Shown here piece after piece: positions 1 to 9,509 of a stretch of DNA of 64,000 bases (positions are counted from its first letter, which is position 1; every line of letters starts with the position of its first letter). This stretch comes from JAJPKK01 sp963800215 (GTDB lineage: Bacteria; Pseudomonadota; Alphaproteobacteria; Rhizobiales; Xanthobacteraceae). A model generated the notes under the pieces. That model had not been told where the DNA came from. It saw only the letters and a program-made list of their open reading frames with translations, and did no database searches. The DNA lies in contig CAWCZY010000013.1 of NCBI GenBank assembly GCA_963800215.1, forward strand, positions 1-64,000, read 5' to 3'. Position numbers and translations under genes: made by a program.

Positions 1-426
1 CGCCAGGGTCGCGACGCGTTCAAAGTGCCCTACCTGCTCGACGTTGCGGCCTGCGAGCTTGCGTACGCACAAGTCCGCACCAGCGCCGAGCACAGCGACT
101 CCGATTACGGCAGCGATCAAGGGGGGCTCTCCCGATGCATTCGACGTTCGCCAAGCGTCGTGCTCCTGCGTTGCGCCTATGACGTGCGGCCAGTTTTCGA
201 GGAAGGTGCGGCGGAAGTTGCCAAGGCCGAACGTGACACGCGACTTGTTGTGGCAATGCCACCCGGCGCCAAACACCCGGTCGTGCTCGAGGTCCCAGCC
301 AGCATATTCGATCTGCTTGGCGCGCTCGATAATTGGGTGGACCAGGCCGCGTTCAGTCGCACGCCGGAAGCCGAATTGTTCATCGGCGAGCTGCACAAAC
401 TCGGGCTTGTCGAGGTGCGCGGGTGA
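1..426 (+). CDS. HvfC/DUF2063-like protein, C-terminal part (5' end outside window)
   Basis: The reading frame is already open at base 1, so only the last ~140 residues are seen. The segment PYLLDVAACELAYAQV, followed by a region ending SPSVVLLRCAYDV, resembles HvfC/BufC (DUF2063) proteins, partners of DUF692 multinuclear iron oxygenases that modify ribosomal peptides. The last ~55 residues (VLEVPASIFDLLGALDNW onward) read like a small winged-helix, PqqD-type domain. The stop codon overlaps the likely GTG start of the glycosyltransferase by two bases, so the two are probably co-translated. A DUF692 gene would be expected just upstream but is out of view. The family call rests on pattern recognition of a fragment. 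Confidence 0.5.
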   Translation, partial: RQGRDAFKVPYLLDVAACELAYAQVRTSAEHSDSDYGSDQGGLSRCIRRSPSVVLLRCAYDVRPVFEEGAAEVAKAERDTRLVVAMPPGAKHPVVLEVPASIFDLLGALDNWVDQAAFSRTPEAELFIGELHKLGLVEVRG

Positions 427-2437
427 GGATCTGTATCATCGGCAAATTTCCGCCAATTCAAGGCGGAGTCAAGTATGCGGACCTATTGGAGCGCGCACGG
501 CCTCGCTGCTCGCGGGCATGAGGTTCACGTTGTGACCAATGCCAAGGAGGTCGAGCCTTCGTTTCGAATGCATATGCGTCCGGAGGATTCGGCATCGCTG
601 CGAAGCCGGATTTGACGGAGCGGGTCGGTGACGGTTCATTGGACCGACCCCGTGGACCACTCACAGTCCTATATTCCGATGGCGAGCCCCTTCGTTTCCA
701 AGCTCGCTACCACCGCGGCGCGCGCGCATTCGGCGCGCCCGTTCGACGTCATATTCTCCTTCTACATGGAACCGTACGGAGTAGCCGGCTATCTCGCGGC
801 TCAAATGACAGGGGTGCCGCACGTGGTACGCATGGCCGGCAGCGATGCCGGCCGGCTGTGGCATCATACACAATTCGAGGCTCTTCTACGACCACGTCCT
901 GCGATCCGCCGAAGCGGTGGTCGCCGGTGGCGCGGTCGCCGAACGTGCATTTCAACGCGGTGTCGATCCCGGCAGGATCGCCCTCGGCGGCGGGTTCTCG
1001 CTGCGGGAGGATCTGTTTATTCCGGGCGGTCCGGTGATCGACGTCGCGAGGTTACGGGTGGAGGTAGAACAGGATTCAAATCTGCGCGATCAGCTGTGGG
1101 GCGGCTTCACCGGGGACCGACCTTATTTCGGAATCTATGGCAAGCTCGGCGAACGCAAGGGCTCGTTCGCTCTTCTCGCCGCGATGGACCGGCTTGTTGG
1201 TTCGGGCTTGGATGTCGGGCTCCTTGCTATGGCGCACGGTCCGCCCGAGGTCGAAAGCCACTTCCGCACCGAAGCACGGAAACTCGGTCTCACGCGGCGC
1301 ATCCTTCAAATTCCGTTTCTTCCCCACTGGAGAGTGCCCGAATTCCTGCGCGGCTGCCTTGCCGTATGCTGCCTTGAGCAGAACTTCCCAATCGTCTTTC
1401 ACAATCCGATCATTCCGCGCGAGGTGCTGCTCTGTGGAGCGTGCCTTATCGGATCCTCGGAGGTGGTCAGAAAGCTTCCTGCATTTGATCGATTGCCACA
1501 CGGCTACGGATGTGTTGCCATCGAGGACGTGAACGACATCGATGCGCTCAGTCGCGCGCTCGCCGCCGTCGTGCGCGATCCCGAGCCGCTCGCAGCGATG
1601 CGGGAGCGAGGACGCGCTTTTGCTCTTGGGCTGCAAAGCGATGCGGCCTTTCCGGAAAGGCTCGAGCGTATTCTCCAAGCGGCATCTGAGGGGCAACGCG
1701 CCCAACCGACAATGCGCGAGAAAACTTCGGAGCCCGAAACGATCGAAGAACGCTTCGCCCTCACGCGGCTTGCCGCGGCTGCGATCGCGCAAACTGGTCA
1801 AGGTCGGGGCCAGACAACCTTTCAGCAAGGAGCGATCGATCTCTCCGGAGCGCGCAACCTACTCGCAACAGTCAAAAAATTGCTGGAAGACGGATCGGCC
1901 GGCCTCGCGCCGCTAGTTCCGGCAATCGAGATCGAGATTGCAATTGCGACAGCGGAAAACGAAGCTGGGGCACCCCATGGCGAGCCGACCTGCGACCCCA
2001 TTTTTCGCCTGTCCATGCCACGGTGGGCAATGACCCGGCACGATCTCGAGGGACTGGTGCCGCTTCGACACCGGCGCCTGCGTTTGCTGGCGTTCGATTA
2101 CGATGTCGCGCAGTTCATGAGGGTGCGGACCCTGGCCGACCTTCCCAAGCGCCCGACGCTCCGCTCTTGCCACATCGCCGTTTTCGGCGCCTCTAATCAG
2201 GGGCAACGCGGTTCCCTCCTGGTTGACGCGATGACGGCTCGGATATTAGAGCTCAGTGACGGAACGCATACGGCTTCCGAGATCGCCAAAAAATTGGCGA
2301 TTGGAAAGGTGGCGGCGCCGGCTATCCTCGAGTGGATCGAAAGCTTGTTTGTGCGCGATTTGATCTCTCTGCGGGAGGCAGAGCCCTGGTCGGGAGGATT
2401 GTCAAACGGCGCAAAAGGCGAGTCACCCATCCTTTAA
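423..2437 (+). CDS. Family 4-like glycosyltransferase with C-terminal PqqD-like domain (frame-disrupted)
   Basis: The N-terminus starts at GTG 423 (RICIIGKFPPIQGGV), typical of GT-B glycosyltransferases. The frame then moves near base 473, meets an in-frame TGA at 613, and moves again near 880. From about 870 the frame is clean to 2437. Sugar-nucleotide-binding features follow (YFGIYGKLGERKGS; FPIVFHNPIIPREVL). The last ~75 residues (SLLVDAMTARILELSDGT, then EIAKKL) match a PqqD-like domain, the fold used to recognise RiPP leader peptides. The overlap with the upstream HvfC-like gene suggests a peptide-modification cluster. The breaks may be sequencing errors or real inactivation; each lies in otherwise well-conserved sequence. 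Confidence 0.7.
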
Positions 2438-2590
2438 CGGTATCATACGACCACTCTGGGCGCAAAGGCCTAGCAATTGCGCGCATGCGGAACACCTCAC
2501 CTCGTGATATGTTGAAAAAAAGAGTACAAAATACTTGCACTCGAAAACTGGATCGCTCCGGACCTTCAACCGCGTGCACGAGGTAATGTC

Positions 2591-5022
2591 GTGCCCCGCC
2601 GCGCGACCTTCCCCGTCGAGAATCCGGCGGACAGCATGGGATCGTCGAAATTGCGCGGAACTCTGTTTCGCAAATACGTCGTGCTCGTTATCTCCGTGCT
2701 GTGCGTGGCTTTGCTCACCAACGGATTGCTTGAAGTCTGGTTTCTTTATCAGGAGCACCAGGCCGCGCTCATTCGTATCCAACGCGAGCAGGCCGAAGCT
2801 GCCGCGGCCAAGATCAGCCAGTTCGTCAAGGAAATCGAATCCCAAATCGGTTGGACCACGCAGCTGCCTTGGCCTGCGACGACGATGGAACAGCGGCGCG
2901 TCGATGCCTTCCGTCTGCTGCGCCAAGTGCCGGCTATTACCGAGTTCTCTCAGCTCGACCACTCGGGCCACGAGCAACTGCACGTTTCGCGCCGCAGCAC
3001 CGACGTCGTCGGCAGCGACATCGACTATTCTAAAGACTCAAATTTCACGGGGGCGATGAATGACGGTATTCATTACGGGCCGGTCTATTTCCGCCGCGGA
3101 TCCGAGCCGTACATAACGATCGCGCTGTCGGGCGCGGACCGGGAAACCGGAGTAAGCATAGCGGAAGTAAACCTCAAATTCATCGGGGACGTGGTATCGC
3201 AAATCAGAGTTGGGGAGCGTGGCAAAGCCTATGTTGTCGATGAGGCGGGCCGCCTTCTTGCTCATCCAGACATAGACCTGGTTTTGGCCAATTCTGACCT
3301 ATCGGGCTTGGCGCAATTCAGGGCGGCGCGCGCTGATACTTCTGGTACCTCTCCGGATCAGGTGCCGGTCGCGGAGGACATTCAGGGGCAACCCGTCCTG
3401 ACGGCGCATGCGCGGGTGCTGCCGCTTGGCTGGCTGGTATTCGCGGAACTGCCCACCGACGAAGCCTACAGGCCACTCTACTCCGCAATTATGCGTTCCG
3501 GATCGCTGTTGTTTGCGGCTCTTGCCTTGGCCTTAGTGACTGGCTTGTTCCTCGCCCGCAAATTGGTGGTTCCAATTCGAGCGCTGAGAAAGGGCGCGGC
3601 GCTGATCGGCAGCGGCGATCTGAGCCAGCGCATATCGATCAAGACCGGGGACGAACTCGAAGGGCTCGCCGATCAGTTCAACGATATGGCGAACCGGCTA
3701 CAGGAGTCCTATTCGGGCCTTGAGCGCAAAGTAGAGGTGCGTACCAGCGAACTCGCCCAATCAGTCGAGGAACTCCAAGCCCTGGGCGAGGTCAGCCAAG
3801 CGGTGAATTCGACGCTCGACCTCGAAACCGTGCTCGATACCATCGTCGCCAAGGCGGTGCAGTTGTCGGGCGCCGACGCCGGCACAATCTACGTGCTCGA
3901 CGAAGCGAGCGGCGAGTTCCGGCTTCGCGCCACCTATGGCATGAGCGAGGAATTGATCGCATCGCTCGAGCAACACCATGTCGGTACTCTCCGAATGGAT
4001 CGCGAGGGCGACAGACCGACGCGCCCCGATGCAAGTCGCCGATTTGCGCAATGAATTACCGGTGGCAGTGGAGCAGGCCGCGCCGGTCCAGCAGATCGTG
4101 CTGGAAGCGGGCTACCGGGCGCGGATGACCGTTCCGCTGGTCGGCGCCGATCGCGTCTTTGGTGTCCTCGTTGTGCGTCGAAAAGCGACCGGCGAATTTC
4201 CCGACAGGACCATGGATTTCCTGCAAACCTTCGCCGCGCAATCGGTACTTGCGATTCAAAACGCCCGCCTGTTCCGCGAAATCCAGGTCAAGAGCCGCCA
4301 GCTCGAAGTGGCGAGCCAGCACAAGTCGCAGTTCCTGGCCAACATGAGCCACGAACTGCGCACACCGCTCAACGCCATACTTGGCTACACCGAGCTCATT
4401 CTCGATAACATCTATGGCGACATGCCGCAGCGAATGCGTGGCGTGCTCGAGCGCGTCCAAAGCAACGGTAAACACCTGTTGGGCCTGATCAACGACGTGC
4501 TCGACCTGTCCAAGATCGAGGCCGGGCAGCTCACGCTTTCGCTCGATGATTATTCGATCAATGATGTCGTTCAAAACGTGGTCACCGCGATCGAGCCGCT
4601 GGCAAGTGAAAAAAGTTTGGCGCTCAAGGTCGAACTGCCAAGCGACCTCCCTACCGCCCACGGTGACCAGCGGCGGCTCGCCCAGGTTCTGCTCAACCTC
4701 GTCGGCAACGCCATCAAATTCACCGACTCCGGCGAGGTGACGATCAAAGCTGCTGCCGTTAACGGGGCATATACGCTCTCGGTGCGCGACACCGGACCGG
4801 GCATCGACCCCGCCGACCAGGTGAAGATCTTCGAAGAGTTCCAGCAAGCTGACGACTCCTCCACGAAGACGAAGAGTGGGACAGGGCTTGGTCTGTCGAT
4901 TGCCAAGCGTATCGTCACCATGCATGGCGGTCGAATTTGGGTCAGAGTTCGCGCTTGGCCGCGGCTCCACTTTTTTCATCAAAGTCCCGGTCAATGTCGA
5001 GCAACAAGTGGGACAAACATGA
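2591..5022 (+). CDS. Cache-HAMP-GAF sensor histidine kinase (frameshifted)
   Basis: Membrane-bound hybrid-less sensor kinase. In order: a transmembrane segment (YVVLVISVLCVALL), a periplasmic double-Cache region (about residues 60-280), a second transmembrane segment, HAMP, coiled coil, GAF (from SQAVNSTLDLETVL), HisKA with the phospho-acceptor His in FLANMSHELRTPLNAILGY, then HATPase_c with N box (QVLLNLVGNAIKF), G1 (DTGPGID) and G2 (GTGLGLSIAKRIV). The frame changes near 4010 inside GAF and near 4940 after G2; restoring the second yields the expected ending GRGSTFFIKVPV and a TGA at 5020 that overlaps the next ATG. Start could be GTG 2591 or ATG 2636. It is followed by two response-regulator genes, so it probably phosphorylates one or both. 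Confidence 0.85.
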
Positions 5023-5384
5023 CCAGACGCGTTCTTGTGGTCGAGGACCAAGAGGACAATCGTGCGATCCTTCGCGATCTTCTTGCCCATGCCGGGTACG
5101 AAGTCTTCGAGGTTGGCGACGGCGAACAGGCGCTCCCCGCCGCGACCGCGCATCATCCCGATGTGATCCTCATGGACATTCAACTTCCGCTTCTCGACGG
5201 CTACGAGGCGACCCGACGCATCAAGGCTGACCCGAGCCTCAAGCACATCCCCATCATCGTCATCACCTCCTATGCATTGAGCGGCGACGAGACCCAAGCG
5301 CGCGCCGCCGGCTGCGACGCCTATGTGGCAAAGCCCTTCAGCCCGAAGGCGTTGCTCGCTAAAATTCGCGAATACGCGCCTTGA
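5019..5384 (+). CDS. Single-domain response regulator (DivK/CheY-like)
   Basis: A 121-residue stand-alone receiver domain. Acidic pocket VVEDQEDN, phospho-acceptor Asp in VILMDIQLP, conserved Thr/Ser in IIVITSYAL and Lys in YVAKPFSP are all present. There is no output domain, so it should act by protein contact or as a phosphate shuttle. Its ATG overlaps the corrected stop of the sensor kinase (ATGA), which indicates translational coupling. Without correcting the frameshift near 4940, the kinase would read straight into this gene as an artificial fusion; the clean ATGA arrangement favours two separate proteins. Confidence 0.85.
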   Translation: MTRRVLVVEDQEDNRAILRDLLAHAGYEVFEVGDGEQALPAATAHHPDVILMDIQLPLLDGYEATRRIKADPSLKHIPIIVITSYALSGDETQARAAGCDAYVAKPFSPKALLAKIREYAP

Positions 5385-5405
5385 GCTCCAATTGGGGGCA
5401 AGTTC

Positions 5406-6521
5406 ATGCACGATCCGCCGCGCATCCTGATCGTCGACGACAACGAAGCCAACCGCGACATCCTGGTGACGCGGCTCGCGACCCATGGCTATGAACTGTG
5501 CGAAGCTGGAGACGGCGAGGAGGCGCTGGCGACCGCTAAAACCCTTTTGCCCGACCTCATCCTGCTCGATGTCATGATGCCGAAGCTCAACGGGTTCGAG
5601 GTCTGCCGCCGCCTGAAAAGCGACGCTACACTTCCGTTCATGCCGATCATTCTGGTCACCTCTATGGGTGATACGAAAGACATCGTGGCCGGGCTTGACG
5701 CCGGCGCCGACGAGTATCTGACAAAACCGGTGGACCAAGCGGCGCTTGTAGCCAGGGTGAGATCGGTTCTGCGCATAAAGGCGCTGCAAGATCGCGTTCT
5801 GGCGCAGGCGGCCGATCTCGCGAATTGGAACCGAACCCTTGAGCGACGGGTGGCCGAACAAGTTGCCGAGATCGAGCGCATCGGGCGCTTGAAGCGGTTT
5901 CTCCCGCCGCAAATCGCGCAGCTCGTGGTCTCCTCGGGACATGAGGCCGTTCTGGAGAGCCATCGCCGCGATGTGACTGTCTTGTTCTGCGACCTGCGTG
6001 GCTTTACGGCCTTTTCCGAGATTGCCGAACCCGAGGAAGTCATGCGCGTGCTTCGCGAGTATCACACGGCGCTGGGGCTTCTCGTCGACAAATTCGAGGG
6101 CACGGTCGAGCGCTTTACCGGCGACGGGCTTCTGGTCATCTTCAACGATCCGCTGCCATGTTCCGATCCGTCGATACGCGCGGTGCAGATGGCGCTGGAA
6201 ATGCGCGATGACGTTGCAAAGTTGTCGGTGAAATGGAGCCGTTCCGGGCACGACATCGGCTTTAGCATTGGCATCGCGCACGGCTACGCAACCCTTGGAA
6301 CCATCGGATACGAGGGTCAATTCCAGTATTCGGTGACGGGCAAGGTGGCAAATCTCGCCTCCAGGCTCTGCGATAGAGCAACGAATGGACAAATCCTGAT
6401 CGACATCAACGTGCTCAGCGCGGTCGAAAAGCGGGCGGACACCGAATTCACGGAGGACATGGTCCTTAAAGGCTTCAGCCGACCCGTGAAGGCATTCAAT
6501 GTCCGTAATCTTCGATTGTAG
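5406..6521 (+). CDS. Response regulator with class III adenylate/guanylate cyclase domain
   Basis: 371 residues. The receiver domain (1-120) has the phospho-acceptor Asp in LILLDVMMPKLNG and Lys in YLTKPVD. A coiled-coil linker (about 125-165) leads to a class III nucleotide cyclase homology domain (about 180-370), with metal-binding Asp in VTVLFCDLRGFTAFSE, FTGDGLLVIFNDP, and the VTGKVANLASRLC segment. Activity (cAMP or cGMP) is inferred from family; substrate specificity cannot be told. It starts 21 bases after the single-domain regulator with GGGGGC as a possible ribosome-binding site, so kinase, shuttle and cyclase probably form one operon turning a periplasmic cue into cyclic nucleotide. 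Confidence 0.88.
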   Translation: MHDPPRILIVDDNEANRDILVTRLATHGYELCEAGDGEEALATAKTLLPDLILLDVMMPKLNGFEVCRRLKSDATLPFMPIILVTSMGDTKDIVAGLDAGADEYLTKPVDQAALVARVRSVLRIKALQDRVLAQAADLANWNRTLERRVAEQVAEIERIGRLKRFLPPQIAQLVVSSGHEAVLESHRRDVTVLFCDLRGFTAFSEIAEPEEVMRVLREYHTALGLLVDKFEGTVERFTGDGLLVIFNDPLPCSDPSIRAVQMALEMRDDVAKLSVKWSRSGHDIGFSIGIAHGYATLGTIGYEGQFQYSVTGKVANLASRLCDRATNGQILIDINVLSAVEKRADTEFTEDMVLKGFSRPVKAFNVRNLRL

Positions 6522-6764
6522 GCGCAGAAATGTGAATGAACTCTTCCATCTCTTTCACCGTCATTGACGTCACTTCCCCGCCCGGACGGGCAGACGACGG
6601 CCGGACGCGATATCCGAGACGCCACTGCTCGATAATGCGAATGCCGTTCTGCGCCTCGCGGTCGCCGCGCAGCGCCCCAGGCTAACTGCCGGCCCGGAGC
6701 TCTCGGTGTGGACCGCACCAGCGCAGGACGGCCAAGCCGGCAATCATTCTGCGCTCGGTGTCAC

Positions 6765-7478
6765 TCAGTACACGCCCGGCACCAATCGCGCCGTGTCCGC
6801 CATGTAGTCTCTGTAGTGCGGGAAGGCTTGAAGCAATATCCGTTCCTCGTTTCTCATGCGCTCGAACTGGAATATGCAATGCAGGCCCAGCAGCAGCAGC
6901 GCCCACGGCATCAGGTATTGCAGGGCCAATCCGGCTGTGGCCACCATCTCACCCAGATACAGCGGGTGTCGGATCAGGGTATAGGGCCCCGTGGTTATCA
7001 GTCGCCTCGCCTCCGGCAACACGCTTATCGAGCGTGCGAGCACGAGCACCGCACAGACCGCGAAAGCGGTGCCGCCGATGGTCAAGAGCAGAGAGACCAG
7101 GTAAAGCGAGGACGAGAGCTCTCGAGGCGGAAGCCACACGATGCCGACGCTGATGACGGTGCCGGCCACGGCGGCAAAGCGCGGATAGAACCCCAGCGCG
7201 AAGCGCTGCGGGACGCGCCGGAGCGCAAACATCATCACCAAGACCGCCAAGAAAATCAGCGTGCAGACTTTTGCGACGAGGCTGAGGACGAGGGCGGCGG
7301 GGAGAACAGAAGAATCGGTCTGGACGAACAACTTGACCAGCGCGATCTGCTCGGCCACCGACGGAACCATCTGCACTGCGCTGAATAACAGCCACGCGAC
7401 GAGAGGCGCGGCGGCAAATAGATCGTAAAGCTTGGTCCGCCTGATGACTTCGAGTCGATCCGCCAATGAGTAGTCCAC
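6765..7478 (-). CDS. Isoprenylcysteine carboxyl methyltransferase-family membrane protein
   Basis: About 237 residues with several hydrophobic helices and the ICMT/PEMT signature near the C-terminus: TGPYTLIRHPLYLGE, then RNEERILLQAFPHYRDYM. Members methylate small lipophilic or cysteine substrates using S-adenosylmethionine; the substrate here is unknown. I prefer the GTG start at 7478 because a run of six G lies just ahead of it and the protein then begins VDYSLADRL; a longer frame runs to 7592 but adds an unconserved-looking arginine-rich tail. It lies convergent to the cyclase gene and appears monocistronic. Confidence 0.75.
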   Translation of the reverse strand: MDYSLADRLEVIRRTKLYDLFAAAPLVAWLLFSAVQMVPSVAEQIALVKLFVQTDSSVLPAALVLSLVAKVCTLIFLAVLVMMFALRRVPQRFALGFYPRFAAVAGTVISVGIVWLPPRELSSSLYLVSLLLTIGGTAFAVCAVLVLARSISVLPEARRLITTGPYTLIRHPLYLGEMVATAGLALQYLMPWALLLLGLHCIFQFERMRNEERILLQAFPHYRDYMADTARLVPGVY

Positions 7479-7698
7479 GTCACCCCCCGGATGGACACTG
7501 GAACCGACATTGATGATGTCGGTAGGATACTGGCGCTTTTCACCCCTCCCTGCAAGGCCCCTGCCCGGTCGATGAATTTGCAGCATGGGCATGTCGGCAC
7601 CGTCATGCCGTCCGTCAAAACGGATGCAACCGCCCCCCCAATTGAGGGAGCGCGCGAGAAGTACGTCATGGTGTAAGTTTTTGAACGGGCGCTACCCT

Positions 7699-7791
7699 GG
7701 AGAGGTGGCTGAGCGGTCTAAGACGGCGCGCGCCCTCGGGCCAATACGGAAAGACCGTATCGCGAGGTTTGAATCCTTCCCCTCTCCGCCA
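7699..7791 (+). tRNA. tRNA-Ser-like sequence, probably degenerate
   Basis: The seven-base acceptor stem GGAGAGG pairs perfectly with CCTCTCC, followed by G and CCA. A long variable arm (ATACGG loop CCGTAT) marks it as serine type and closely matches that of the intact tRNA-Ser at 49602. However, the anticodon arm does not form a normal five-base-pair stem with a seven-base loop, the T loop reads TTTGAAT instead of TTCGAAT (the near-invariant C56 is lost), and there is one extra C before the 3' acceptor strand. It is therefore either a tRNA pseudogene or carries sequence errors. No anticodon is assigned. Confidence 0.55.
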
Positions 7792-7850
7792 AAGCCAGTC
7801 CGTTGGCCGTGACCGGCGTCTTCTGATTGGCTGTGAGGGAGGGTAGACCA

Positions 7851-8105
7851 ATGACGACTGAATATGTGGCTGTTGCTGTCGGCGCATCGGTGCTCATGGT
7901 AATCCTGATCTGGAAGCAGCTGCGCGTCGATAGGCAGCTGAGACAGTTGCGAAAAGAAGTCGATCAGTTGCAAATCATAAAATCGCGACGCTTTCTTATG
8001 GATTTGAATGCGCACCCCACGGCGGATGCATCGAAAACCGAACCCGATAGTGCGCCTGCCGAATCGGACCGCGGCGCGAGCCGTTCGGCCGCGGTCGCGA
8101 TTTGA
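7851..8105 (+). CDS. Small membrane-anchored coiled-coil protein, unknown function
   Basis: 84 residues. One N-terminal transmembrane helix (VAVAVGASVLMVILIW) is followed by a charged amphipathic stretch (RVDRQLRQLRKEVDQL) likely to form a coiled coil, then a polar Ser/Ala/Glu-rich tail. The ATG at 7851 is preceded by GAGGGAGGG, a good ribosome-binding site, so I reject the upstream ATG that would add eight residues. It lies 60 bases downstream of the tRNA-like sequence. I do not recognise the family. Confidence 0.55.
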   Translation: MTTEYVAVAVGASVLMVILIWKQLRVDRQLRQLRKEVDQLQIIKSRRFLMDLNAHPTADASKTEPDSAPAESDRGASRSAAVAI

Positions 8106-8271
8106 AGCGGCCTTTGCTGGCGCGCGACTTGGCTCGAAAAAGCGCGCACTTGGCGGTTACCGTAACTGTGAATGCCCGGCGCGTGGCTAGTGAAGGAGTG
8201 AAGGTGGCGCCGTTGCCTTAGAGCGCTCAGCCATCCCTCCGTTCAAAGGCTCCCGCGGCTCTCGGCCGGGA

Positions 8272-8538
8272 TCAGCGCCAAGCGATTTGCGGCAATGGCC
8301 TCATAGCCTGCTTGAGCGGCATCCCCGGAGTCGGATAGATTTGGCCTCCGGCCTGAAATGTTCTCGGCTCGCCGGATAACGTGAAAATCTGAAAAGTGTA
8401 TCCACCGTCTGCAGACGCACGCACGGCTACACGGAACCTTGGATCACGCACGCTCACGGGCTTCTCCGTAACCCCTCCCCTGGGAGTATTGCATTGCAGC
8501 AATCCAGAGGCAACCAACCATACGCCGGCACCAACCAT
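8272..8538 (-). CDS. Possible small lipoprotein or secreted protein
   Basis: 88 residues starting with a short hydrophobic segment and a lipobox-like LLQC, followed by a soluble part containing DPRFRVAVRASADGGYTFQ. The composition and the signal-like start suggest a real exported protein, but no family is recognised and the length is short. The upstream region (8540-8640) is AT-rich and could hold its promoter. Confidence 0.4.
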   Translation of the reverse strand: MVGAGVWLVASGLLQCNTPRGGVTEKPVSVRDPRFRVAVRASADGGYTFQIFTLSGEPRTFQAGGQIYPTPGMPLKQAMRPLPQIAWR

Positions 8539-8682
8539 ACGCCGGCGCGCAAGCCGAAAATCGCGGTCGTACGTTTATAGCAAACAATAAAAAATCAAAT
8601 AAAACAATAAGTTATCACTTATTTTGCATATCGATTATCGCCTTTGGGCGCCGGGACGCTCCCGGTCGAAGGGGCACGACCG

Positions 8683-9456
8683 TTAGCTGTTGTGTCGCGG
8701 CGCGACCTCCTCGGCTCGTGCTGCGCGTGCGTCCAGCCGCAGCGGCCGCAGGCGAGGCCGCTGAACGGCGAGCGCCAGCGGCCGATCCCGCGTCGGGCGG
8801 CATTCGGCGAATTGCCAATTGCCGCCGGATCGTCATGACGCGGTGCGCCCTCACGCTCTGGATGGAATACGATCCGGACGGGATCGAACGTGAAGGAAAA
8901 GGAGTTCCAGCGGACGCCTCAGCCCTTCGCCGGTTGCCTTGATGAAAGCTTCTTTCAACGTCCAGAAACGGAAGAACATGCAGGCCCGTCGCTCCGGCGG
9001 CGCGGACTTCACGAGCTGCGCCTCCTCCGGGGCAAAAAAACGCTCGGCAATATTGAATTCCGTCATCCGGTCGGATGCCTCCACATCCACTCCGACCTCG
9101 TCGCGCGCGATCGCGCAGGCCACGAATCCCCGCGTGTGCGAGATATTGAAGCGCAGCCCACCGCCCGCGCAGTCTAGCGCCAGTGCGGGCTTGCCAAATT
9201 TGCCCGTCACATAGCGCCAAGTCGCGGTCGGCAGTCCCGTCGCATCGCTCAGCATCGTGCGCGCCATTGCGTGGGCGGCGGTGAAGGTGTCCCGATCGGA
9301 GGCGAAGTGGAAACGGTCGGCCCGCGCCAATTCCTCGCCATCCAGCATGCCGCGCCAGCGCGACAGGTGAACGGCGTCGCTGGCCTCCACCGGCAGCCAT
9401 CGCACCCGAACCGTGTCGGAATCCAATGGCTCGGGCGTCATCACACCGTCAGTCAT
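8683..9456 (-). CDS. 4'-phosphopantetheinyl transferase (frameshifted near C-terminus)
   Basis: Transfers the phosphopantetheine arm from coenzyme A to carrier proteins. Sfp-type motifs are clear: FNISHTRG, VGVDVE and the FWTLKEAFIKATGEGL signature. After LRRPLE the frame slips near 8880; the next frame continues sensibly (FTFDPVRIVFHPE), then slips again near 8815, with a natural-looking end at TAA 8683. With both corrected the length is about 250 residues, normal for the family. The start is probably ATG 9456 or 9441; a longer frame to 9507 would almost touch the divergent metallophosphoesterase gene. The pairing with that neighbour is functionally suggestive (see findings). Confidence 0.82.
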
Positions 9457-9509
9457 CACACCGGCAGTCTTGCACCGGCGGTCCCTACGCGCCATCATTG
9501 GAACCACGC

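Noticed and set aside
5019..5384. Reading the sensor kinase and the single-domain regulator as one hybrid kinase
   Set aside because: The fused frame arises only because of a slip near 4940; correcting it gives a standard kinase C-terminus and an ATGA start for a normal 121-residue receiver.
4056..6392. 778-codon minus-strand open frame opposite the kinase and cyclase genes
   Set aside because: It is antisense to clear receiver, HATPase and cyclase domains; its translation is rich in His/Arg/Asp with no motif. A GC-rich shadow frame.
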